Shown piece after piece: positions 10,901 through 22,900 of a DNA stretch of 64,000 nt. Made by a program: the position numbers and the translations under genes. The notes beneath the pieces were generated by a model. That model did not search any database. It was not told where the DNA came from and saw only the letters and a program-made list of their open reading frames with translations. Numbering within the stretch: position 1 is the first letter of the stretch; each line of letters begins with the position of its first letter. The DNA comes from Astropecten irregularis. Taxonomy: Eukaryota; Echinodermata; Asteroidea; Paxillosida; Astropectinidae. Where the stretch lies: assembly GCA_963971285.1 (NCBI GenBank), contig OZ020248.1, forward strand, positions 15,004,001 to 15,068,000. The letters run 5' to 3'.

Positions 10901-13900
10901 AGCACAGCATCAGGGGCCAATTTCATGGTTCTGCTAAGCACAAAAAATTGCTTAGCACAAAAATGTCTTGCCAAATAAAGCAAACCACCATTAAAAATTC
11001 CATTTGATATTCATGGTCAGCAAACGACAGCCAAAAAATACTCTCAAGTGATACACAACACATGGAAATTTGAACTTAATCCTGTTGACCTAAATTTCAT
11101 GGTTAGCAATTTTTTGTGCTAAGCACGGCCGTATTAAGTAGAATGGCACTCGTGGAGCTCCGTAATTTTCCATGATAGAAAAAACATAGGGCCTTTACAA
11201 AATAAGGCTTGAGGCTAGGCTTGGGATTTATTTTACTACTGCCATTTTGTGTACTAAATGGAATGAAGGGCTTGAGATACATGGCAAAGCCGTAGCCTTT
11301 CTTCGGCTTTGTCGTACGGTATGGCCCAATCCCTTCATTTCGTTTTGTGAGCCTCAAATAGCGGTAGCGAAATAAGTACCAAGCCTAGCCACAAGCCAGG
11401 TTTCGTAAAGGCCCACAGTATGTAAGAAGATTTGAATCTACTTCTGCATTTAATACTGTTGTGCAGGCGGACATCATCATCTGGGACTTCAAGGAGCGGG
11501 ACCTGTACTGCCGCCTGGATCTCCTCCACAAGGTCAAGGTCCAATCACTGGCCTTCTCACCGAGCTCCAAGTTCCTGGTGTCCCTCGGAGGCCAGGACGA
11601 CGGCAGCGTGGTGGTGTGGGATGTGGCCAAGAAGGAGTCGGTCTGCGGGGCACCGGCCGCTGTCATGAGCGCCGGCATGACCTCCTGTGTGGCATACTGC
11701 AATAACAACGACCACCAGTTTGTCACGGGTGGAGAGTAAGTGTCACAAATCCAGTTTTTTGCTCATTCACAGATTTAAAGTCTGATTGTAGGAAATTTAG
11801 CTGTCTTGGCGAATTAAATTTGAAATGAAATGAGCCACATAATTAACTATTAATGAATTATTTCTGAGTCAATGATAACGAACAAAGAAAATTGACTGAG
11901 ACGGAGGTTGCAGGTTCGAACTCCGCTTCAGTTAATTTTCTTTGTTTGTCTTTCAATGAATGAATTTAAAATGGGTAAAACTTGCTGGTTTTCTCACATT
12001 TTGATTCCTTGTAAGTTAATTTAACGGAGACCATGGCTGTAATAAGCGAACTACCTATGTTATTGCCCATGATGGGTGCTGTGCTGTTAGGTTACATAAT
12101 GGCTTCAAACCTCTTTGTTATACATGCCTTTACGGTAATTTAAGATAATTAATGCCTGCATATATGGACTCCCCAGCCATGCACGATGTATATATGAAGT
12201 TAGTATGGAGTGCTGTGGTCTAGTGGTCAAGCGTGTCATACTCAACATGCTCAAGATCTTGTGGTCAATCTACAGATTGTGGGTTCGAATCCAGCCATAT
12301 AGGCTATATTGCTGCTTTTGCCTTGGGCAAGATACTTTGTCAAAGTTGGTTTAGAATTGTGGGGTGCTGTGGTCTAACAGCTAGTGATTTGGTGTGTCAT
12401 ATTCAAGATCTTGTGGTCAATCTACAGATTGTGGGTTTGAATCCAGTCATATAGGCTAGTGGACTAGTGGTCCATGCGTCCTTGGGCAAGAGGCTTTGTC
12501 ACATATTGCTCCTCTTCACCCAGGAGTAAATTTGCAATTAGATTCGGCTACAATACAAATTTTTCAATTTTGTATTAAAATTCTCTTGGTATAATCGCCT
12601 ACCGGTGTATAATTTTTTGTTTTTTTGGTTTGAATTTTAGACGTACCATCCGTGTGTGGACATTGGATACGGTCAATCGTAAGATCCGACCAGTTGACTG
12701 CAACATGGGCCAATTGAAGCGCTATGTCAAGTGCATTGAGGTAATTACGTGTCTCTTTTCATTATATTAATTTCACCAAGCGATGTATTTAAGGCAATCC
12801 TTTTCCTTGCCAAGGGTTTACACACACTTCTATGAGAGACAACTGTACGTCTATTGGATCAATTGAACGGGCTCCAAGGCAATGGACCGTTCCGGCTTGC
12901 TCTTAAGCCCCGCCCACATGTGTGTGTTTTACATACAGCTGTGACCGAGTTTGACCGAGGCCTTTGTGGTCACCTAATTAAAAGGCGTCCTCCAATTGGT
13001 CAATGCGCACAGTTTGATTGACAGGCCGGAAGGGTCCATTGCCACAGGCAACAAAAGCCTTTAAAGGGCGTGTGTACATCATTGATAACCAATCAAAAAC
13101 AGAAATGTGCACAGATTTACATATAACTTACAGGGTGAAGATGGTGCTGGTAAGAACATATCGTTAAAATATTTCCGTCTGATATGGTGTATTAATCCAG
13201 AAATTAGTAAAACAAAGACCGAAAACAGTTTTGATCTCGGGATCAAAACCTCTATTTTGAAAGGCACAATTTGGCCTAACATTTGCAACGGTGTTTGCCG
13301 CCCAACAGGTATCCGGGGATGATTCCTATTTCTACTGCGGTACCTCCAGTGGCGACGTGCTTCAGATCAGCATGGAGAATAAACTACTGAGCAATTATGG
13401 ACCAGAGAAGGACAAGTACAGCCAGGGAGTAAACTCCTTGGCGCTGCTGTGGACCGGGGAGATGCTGGTTGGGGCCGGAGACGGCACTGTGGCACTCATC
13501 AAAGGGGACAAGTTCAAGAAGATGAAGTATGAGCTTCAAATTTGGAGAAAAACTTTTAGGGGGAGGGGCATTTGGTCTCTTGTACTTTCTATTGTGTGAA
13601 AATGTAAATGTACTGTGGCCGATTTCACTAACGCTTTGCGGTCATCGCTAAAGATCAAATCCATTGCTCTATTGTGTGTAAATTTAGGTGTACTGGGGCC
13701 GGCTTCACTAACGCTTTGCGATCATCACTAACGCCCAAATCCATCGCTATTAACGGAAAACTGCTATGCAAAGTAGCGATCGATATTTCCGTTTAGCGAT
13801 GGATTTGGGCTTTAGTGATGATCGCAAAGTTTTTGTGAAATCGGCCCCAGGGGTCGATTTTTACAAAGCCTTACAATTGATTGTAAGTTCATAACTCAAG

Positions 13901-16900
13901 ATACCAAGGATAACCATCGCATCCTTTGAATTCCATTCCCGAGTCCTAAGATTGATAGTAAGTTACAATGAGTATGGTGAAATTTTGTTGGAATTCACCG
14001 GATAATTACATTAAAATACACTCATGGAGATTGTGAAACACACCCAATGCTTCTGACAAACTGAGAAGACAGTTAAGCATTGATGTTTCTGGCAATGTTG
14101 TTGTCTTCACTGAGGTTACTCGCCTGATGGAGCAAAAAACAACAAATTGTTGTTCTAACCTGGTAGGGGCTTTCCAAGCTCTGGCTCAGGGTCCGGCTCC
14201 AGTTGTGACTTCATTTCGTGAATTCCATTCTAAAATAACAGGTATCAAAATGGCTTTTGGCTATGGTTTGGAATTAGATTCTCTGGTTTGAAAAAGGAAA
14301 CTGGGCTTCAGCTCCAATGAAAAACCACAACCTATATTTTCAGCATAATGGATGACCGTTGACAGAGACGAATCCCGAGCCTGAGCCAGAGCCGAGGTTT
14401 GGAAAAGGCCCTTGGTAGATTTATGGCTCGATCCAGGGGTTGATTTCACCAAACTCATCGTAACTTACTTATGTCGTAGGACTTATGATGCATTACAGTC
14501 CTATGTTAGGATAGATCCCCTCTACGATGGTTTATTGATTAAGTTTTGATCGATTGCAGGGCTTCATGAAATCGATCCCTGGTGCCTCAATGGTCTGTTT
14601 GTGAATGTGACTCAGAGGAATTGGCCAACTCGATGTTCTTGTATTTAGTCATTCTGTCTTTTTAATGCAGTCATTGGCAGTAGCCGTTGCATCGAGTAAA
14701 CCCAAAGAGTTGGCATAGGGACTGTGCCATTCCAAGCCATGACCATGGTTTTTTGGATTCACCTGTTTTGGCAATTCCTGTCGACCAACCACAATTTGTG
14801 ATCATTGAGAAAAGTTGTGTTTCCGTATTATCACTAATATTGTTTGCTTTTTTTGCTTTTTTTACAGGAGTGTTAAGGTTACCGGTGCTGGTGGTATTTT
14901 CTCCTTGGTCTTAAGAGGTGCAGGGCACCAGGTAATTATAAGATGCAATATATTGTGGGAATGTGGAGTTTGTTAAAATTATAATATCATAACTCCATTT
15001 TCTGAAAAGTTTATCAAAATCAGTGTTCACGCCAACAATGAACAATGTTTTTCAAATTTGTTTTTTAACTAAGTTTGTTCACGTCCCTTATACACTGATC
15101 CGACGGCAGAAAAATACATGTACCATCCGCCCGCCTTTTGTGTGTAATAAGAATCCGACTTGCGATTCATGTAATTGGCCTTGCGGTGTATCAGGGGACA
15201 TACACCCTGCAGTATAGAGTGCGGCGGAGCGCAAATTCTTTTGTTGCCACTCAGTGGGCACAAAAGGCGGATGGGGACACTGCAGTAATGGCGGATGGTA
15301 TGTTGTGCCGTCGGATCGGTCTATATTGCATTTGTTAACAATTGCTAAAATTGAAATCAACTGATGCCTATGTGAGGTATTCCAACGCAGTTGCATAACT
15401 TGCATTATATAATGATAATTCAGAGTGAGAATATTTCACAGTCAAATTGATACAAAAACACCCATAATTCTTGTGAAAGCTTTCTCTCAATGCCATTATA
15501 CTGATTATGAATATTAATTGGTGTATTGGTTCATGACAGTTCTTCATCGGTACGGAGAAGTCACAGATGCACCGCTTCAATCTGGCCGAATTCACCATGG
15601 AGAAGTTCAGAGATTGCCACTTCGGCAGCGTGACCGACATTGCATTCCCACAGTGAGTTTCTTGCACATTGTCTTGATACATGCACATCAACTTCTCTGT
15701 ATACACCACCAGCTGCTGTTGCAGACCCTTCCAGTAGATAAATAAATAAATTCTGAAATTGTGTAAGTGTTAAAGGTACTATAATACTTTGGTAGCAAAC
15801 CGAAACAGGTTTTACCTATAACTTACAGGGTGTAAAGATGGTGATGGTAGAAACATACATTTTTCTGCTTTAAATGCTGTATTTATCCAGAAAAGAGTAA
15901 AACCAGTCACCAAAATTATTGTTTGTATCTTTAAAAGATCAAAAATAAAAGAGAAAAGACTCAATAAATACTGTGGCCATTTTTAACTGTTTTCTCAAAA
16001 AGTGGGCACCGTGTCAAACTGAAATTTTCACAGATGACTGTTACTGTATCTTGCTTGATGTTTTTGCAGATGAATCTGTATTTCTTTGACAAAAATCAAA
16101 GTATGATATTACTTTTAATGCCATATTGAGGAATGTATGGTAAAAATCTGCTATTTTTGTCATTGTTTTGGTTGCTGTTGTCACTGTTGTTTGTTCTTTA
16201 CTTTTTCAGGGAAAGTTCATACCCTGCATATTAGTCAGGAATGAGATTTCTGAAATGTTATCCGATTTCAGATTTGTTTCCTCATCAGGCTGTGTACAAA
16301 AGTGTAGGAGATTTTCAGAGTTCATATTTTTTGTGCCCCCTGTCGGTTGTTTTCAAGTATTTTTATCATTATCAAATTGATACCTTGCATATTAGTGTAG
16401 TAAACGTATGATTACACCCAGCGTGTACTCGACAAATAATACACAAAATATTCTAGCAGGAGAATTTTACAGGAAAAAGATCAACCTATAGTCTCCTGAT
16501 GATGACTAGATCAGGCTAGTTGAAACGTTGAGAGCTCATCAGAAGTTCGACGAAATAAGAAGTGTGAAAGTACGAACGATTCTTACATGGTTGTTTTCGC
16601 AAACTGATCCACATACCAATAGCACCCGACGTCAGACAAACATTGCAACAATGCAAACGGTGCTGTGTGTGCGCGTGCATGTACATGTACATTATGTGTA
16701 TGAGACAATGTTTGTCTGACATCCGGGGATTTTGTGACTTCATTAGTGCGGAGCGCTATTGTCACCATGCAAAGCCACAAATCTTATCGTATTGAACTTG
16801 AACATATGTTTCTTTTCCACGTCAATCCGCAGTGGATCATCGGATCTTTATGTCACCTGCTCTAAGGATGAAATCCGGGTGTGGCATACCAAGACCTGCA

Positions 16901-19900
16901 CGGACAGGCTGTCCATCTCAGTTCCCAATATGACCTGCAATGCTATTGAACTGATGAGGGATGGCTCTGGCATTGTCAGTGGTAAGTCATTCAAGTCCTT
17001 ATGCATTAAAGTCCATATGCAGAAATGGGGTTATACACTATAGGGGATGGAGAAACTACCTGCGACTGTGGGTAGGATCGGACAATGCAACACCTTTTGG
17101 TCTGCCCCCTCCTACCAGAGCCATGCACTGCCAAATATCTGGAGTCTTTCAATACCAAAGCCAGGGGCCAATTTCATAAAACTGTCAAGCACAAAAATGT
17201 GCTTAGCACAAAAATGTCTCGCCCAATAAAACCAACCACCATTGAAAATTCCATTTGATATTCATGGTCAGCGAACAACAGCCAAAGAACAATTACAAGT
17301 GATACACAACACGTGGAAATTTGGTTGTTAACTCTGTTTTTATCAAAATGTCATGCTTAGCAAATTTTTGTGCTTAACAGTTTTATGAAATTGGCCCCAG
17401 ATCTTGTAACCTTCACTGGACAGGAATTGTATAGTGACCTGAGAAGAAGAAGAAGAAGAAGTCATTCAAGTCAAGACGTCCTAAGATTTGTTTTTAGGGG
17501 GTGGGGTGGGATGTTGATTCGTGTAACCCTGGGTTATTTGTACTAACCTTACTGAATTAACCAAGATCCAACAATTAGGCACGTTGCTTTGGGCTAAGCA
17601 TCAAGTTGGGCCAGTATGCCCCTTAACCCCACTTCTGTATTTGGGGGAGTATGGGTGGCCATTCATCGACATGGAAGGCTATATGTATTGTGGGGTGCTG
17701 TGGCCTAGTGGTCTGGCTTGTCTTAATTTGTGGGTTCGAATCCAGCCATGGGCTAGTGGTGCTTGCGTCTTTGTGACGCTTTGTCAAATATTGCTCCTCT
17801 TCACCCAGGTGTAAATGGGTACCTGTGAGGGTAGAGATGGCTTTGTGTTTGATAGGTCCTTGTGCTTCTGACCATTAACGTCAAATAAAATATTTTTTAT
17901 TGGCAAGAGATTTTTGTGCTAAGCAAATTGGCCCAGGTTAACAATAATGGGAAGAACATTCTTAATGAGTACGTGGTTGTATTTCAGATGATATTCTAGT
18001 TTCATCTCTCCTCTCCTCCCAAACAGCCTGGGATGACAACAAGATCCGCGTCTTCTACCCAGAGTCGGGTCGGCTCAAGTTCTCCATCGACAATGCCCAC
18101 ACCAAGAAGGTGACAGCCGTCACCATCACGTCGGACTGCCGGCGTATCATCAGCGGCGGCGGGGAGGGCCAGGTGAGGGTCTGGGACATCGTGGACCAAC
18201 GGGCCAAGCTGCGGGAAGCCCTGAAGGAGCACAAGGGTGAGGTGACCTGCATCGTGGTCTGCAAGAACGACTCGCAGTGCATCAGCGCCAGCCACGACGG
18301 CTCCTGCATCATCTGGAGTCTCATGTGAGTTTGGTTTAATCATGTATCCACCTCCATCTACCACCTACCCTTTGTCTGTCAGTCAAACGATGTCACCATG
18401 ACTTACAGCTTAAAGGTATGATTGGTTGTTGTTTGTTTGTCCGTCAAGTTGACGATGGTCATCCAATCATCCTATGGTAGGGGGCGGTGTCTGTGTGTGC
18501 GCAGATGGCTGATTAGGCCGATCTGTGCGCGGTAAAGTCTTGGGCAGTGAGGACAGGGTATGGTCGCGGCTGATCGAGGCTGGCATGGCGATACCTTTCC
18601 TGACCATCCTGCGCTGCTCAGCTGCTGCCATCCTGGATTTCTCGTGGGCTTACGCGCCACTTTTGACGGCTGCACGCCACTGTGCCAGAGTCTCCAGACT
18701 GCTATGGTCGATTCCAAAGGATTTTATGGAGACCTTCAGTGAAAAAAAAGGTCTCAGAACAGCACTCACACAATGTCTAATCCAACATGTTCATGAAATG
18801 ATAAACCTTTGAAAAGTTGAGCTCAATCGGACATCTAAGTCACGAGAAAATAGCAAAAACTCGATTTTGTCGGTCTTTGTTTTACTGATTTCTGGATGAA
18901 TACACCATTTCAGGCCGAAATATTTTAAAAGTATGCTTCTTCCAGCACCATCCTCATAGCCTGAAAGTTACGTGTAAATCTGTGAACATTTCTATTTGGC
19001 ATGTTTGGATCCTGTATTGTACCTTTATTAAAGGTACAGTACAGGATCCAAACATGCCAAAGTTCCCATGCACAATAGCTATGGTATAGAAAAAATATAA
19101 AACTTTTATTTTGCACAGCTGTATGTAAATTCATACAAATGACTATATGCAATGTGACTTACAACCATATGTTAAATATTAAAAATAAAAACCTTCAATA
19201 CAATTCGGGTGATTCACGATAGTGCACCTCCAAGAGTTTGCAACGCATTGGCCAATCGCAATGCACAATGCGCATCTTGAAAGGATCGACCGATTCTGCG
19301 CATTGTAATTGGCCAATGCATTGCAGATACTTGGAGGCACACTATAGACCTTATTCGTGGTGAATCCATCCTCATTCGAAGCAGTGTAATCGAACCAAGG
19401 ATTGGATTCAAAATAGTCAGGTATAGGCCTGGGCGATTAGTGCTTTTCACTAATCGATTAATCGCGGAGGAAATAATCGCGATTAATCGATTAATCGCGA
19501 TTACCCGGAAGTGACTATACAAGCAGCATGTACCTTGTTTTCATCATAGCGGCACTGCAGTAAACTGCACTAGCGTAATGCATTGATTCTTACAAGTTTC
19601 AACAGCGATCAGTTCCGATTTCCGAGGCATTGAGCAATGCCATTTTGTTCTGATAAGTGATAATGCAAAATTCGTGAAGCTAATATCGTCCATAATTACT
19701 TCCTTCAGTAAAGTAGGGTAGTTTCGCAAGTGTTGGCCGACAAGGCATGCAGTTACTGCCTCACGTACGTACACACAGACGTAGTCCCATACATGCATGT
19801 ACAAGTCAACGATAGTAGGCTGAACAGTGAACACGATTATTACACAGCTCACGATTACTAAACACATCGCGATTATTTTACATTTCACGATTACTCCACA

Positions 19901-22900
19901 TGTTCACTTCACGATTATCATACGATACGATACAGTAGTAGTCCATGCCAGTACAGTAATCGTTTAATCGAGTAGCGTCTGTACTTGAGTAGTTGAATGC
20001 CATCACGCCATGCGCCAAGCCTTGCTGGCCGGCCATGGTAGCCGAATCCATTGTAAACACGTGGGCCTAAGAAGTTGAGAAAAACTTCGTTGTCAGCTGT
20101 CAGGCTTGAATTAAAATTCACCCCGACACGTAAACTGTATGTATCCAATAACTCATGTGTGCGACAAGTCCCGACAACCTTTCGTTTTATTACTAAGTGA
20201 GATAAATAGTATTTATTGGAAATGCAACATAACTAAATGTACCTCAATAAACAGCGAAATGGTATAGTCCTCATTCATGCCTCATCCACGTTGACCATAT
20301 AAGGCAGTATTATTAGAAGGACTACTGGCCAATTACAGTGTAATCTCAAAATGTTGTCATGGTGCTGTCACAATTGGGCGGGCATCCGGTGCACGTGCAG
20401 CAGCAGACTTGATATCAAGTCGGTAATTTTATAGCTACACCAGGGGTATGGTGTCCGTGTTCACATTACACTGTGTACGCATAATGTCCAACATGCGGGG
20501 CCGCGACCGCGGTACATATACACCCTCGACCCCTATTGAATCAAGATTACGTTGCCTCACTATACGAACGATACATGATTTTGACGGACGGATGGACAAA
20601 ACACGAATGTCTAACGACTTGTCATCAAGTCTATTGCAGCTGCTCCATGCAACACACACGGCATGGCTATTGATCGACTGAGAATAGTAGTAACTCGTGG
20701 AATTAATCGCAACTCGAAGGCACTAATCGCGCTGGCACGATTAATCGAGTAGTTCAGAATTTACTAATCGAGTAATCGACACAGGAATGTAATCGCGATT
20801 AATCGATTAATCGATTAATCGAGTTAATCGCCCAGGCCTAGTCAGGTACCCGTTTTCTTTTCAGAATTGGTGTTATCTTTTCTAATGGGTATACAAGGAA
20901 GGTGACGAAAATGGATTCGCCGTGAATAAGGCGTATTATGGGCGTTTTCGAAACGGAGGCTCAGGCTCCGTTTCAGGCTCCGGCTCCATTTCATGAATCC
21001 ATTCTAACACAACGGGCATCAAAATAGAGACTTTTGGCTGCGGTTCTGAAGTAGATTCTCTAGTATGAAAAGGAAAACAGAGCTTCAACTTGAATGAAAA
21101 ACCACAACCTATATTTCTAGCATATGGATGTCAGAGCTGGAGCCTGAGCCTAAAATAAGCCTCCGTTTCAAAAAGGCCCTTGGTCTTGCCCGTATTCCTA
21201 GGCAAATTTGATAAATTGTTTTTGGAAAATGGAAATATCCACTGACTTTTACCTTAAATTTGGGTAATTTCACCCGGTTATTTCTCTCATAGACACATGA
21301 TCCTGTTAATACATACAGAAGTTTTGCACATGACAACAGTAATGTAGAATGGTAGCAAACCATCTGTCAAGTATAGCAGCACATTTTGCTTTGACATGCC
21401 AATGTTTGTTTGCTTTTTCCCATTTGCAGTCGATTCACAAGACAACTGGTGATCTTTGCCAACACGCTGTTCAAGTGTGTCTGCTACAACCTTGACGAGT
21501 CCCAGGCACTGACCTGTGGAACAGACAGAAAGGTGAGGGATCTAAATCATTCCGGCCGTCTTTGTCAGAGGGCATCTGGCTACAATTCGGAAGTGGATTT
21601 CTGATTGAATCTAGAATGCAGCATTGTTTTATTTGTCGTTGTAGAGAAATGAGTCATGGGGTACTGCTTGTGACCCTTCTGATGACAGAGCTCCACCTCT
21701 GTTTATCCTGTGCTGGATTTCACCAAACTCATCGTAACTTACTATCAATCGTAGGACGAGTGATGCATTGCAGCCTTGTGTAGAAGTCGTTAGATACGAT
21801 GGGTTATCCTTTGTAAATCGAGTTACGCATAGGTGGCAAGTGCGTTAGGCACTTGCCTGTCACCAATGTGACCCGGGTTCGATCCTGGCTTGGGTCATTT
21901 GTGCGTAGAGTTGTTTGTTGGTTCTCACCTATGCTACAAGGGTTTTTCTCTGGGTTCTCCGGTTTTCCTCCCTCCACAAAAATCAAACACTTTCGATCTC
22001 AGGCTGTGTTCCGTGATCATATATGGGCTGATGTGGCTGGCTGGCTGCCAAAGGGCGCCCATGAAAGCCTGCTACTCGATCACATGTAGCACCATCCTTC
22101 ATAATTGAGCACTCCAGCTGCCAATAAGGATGATTAGCCTCCCAAATTATTATTATTACAATCGATCTTAGGGCTTCTTGAAATTGACACCTAAGCTGAT
22201 TGGTTGGCTCCATTCAGGTATAAACCTGTCAATTCTTTAATACCATCAGTCCAGTGGAGTCCTTGTCTCCCCCGTTCATGTCATCCTTTGATATTAGGGA
22301 GGTTTCGCATGCAAACAGATACTCATACACGTACGTTTAGCTATCCGTAAACGTCAACAGCAGATCCGATGTTTCGCAATAGTGAAGTGTAGTTCCAACA
22401 ACGGAGAACCACTTTTGTCCCTAACGTTGAGGCTAATTTTGTCTTATTCTGAAGTTTTGAAATACATAGAAATGGGCTATTCGTGTTCAGCAAATCCTTT
22501 CTATTCAATCTAATCATGCACATGACAAAAAATGAGCAGAGAATTACGGAAAATACTGATATTCGGTACGCGTTTAACACTTACGGGTATCAAGCAAGAT
22601 ATCAGTGCCTCGAAGACGTATAGCGGATAGCGGAACAACTGTGACGTCATTATTACACAAATACTGGTGACGTATCCGGCGCACTAACCGTATCCGTTCA
22701 CTTCTCTTTTAACCCTGGACAACTGTCATCGCAATGCTGTCTCCTGTCTCTTTCCCTTCTTGAAACATGACCAAAATACATCAATTTGTTTCTGTTGTTC
22801 CTCTGGCACAAGAGGCTGGGGCTCATGCATGTTCCAGATGGGTTTCCTTTTGTAAATCTTGTGTTTTAATCTGTATTTGTTTTTTATTCGGGGGACGTGT

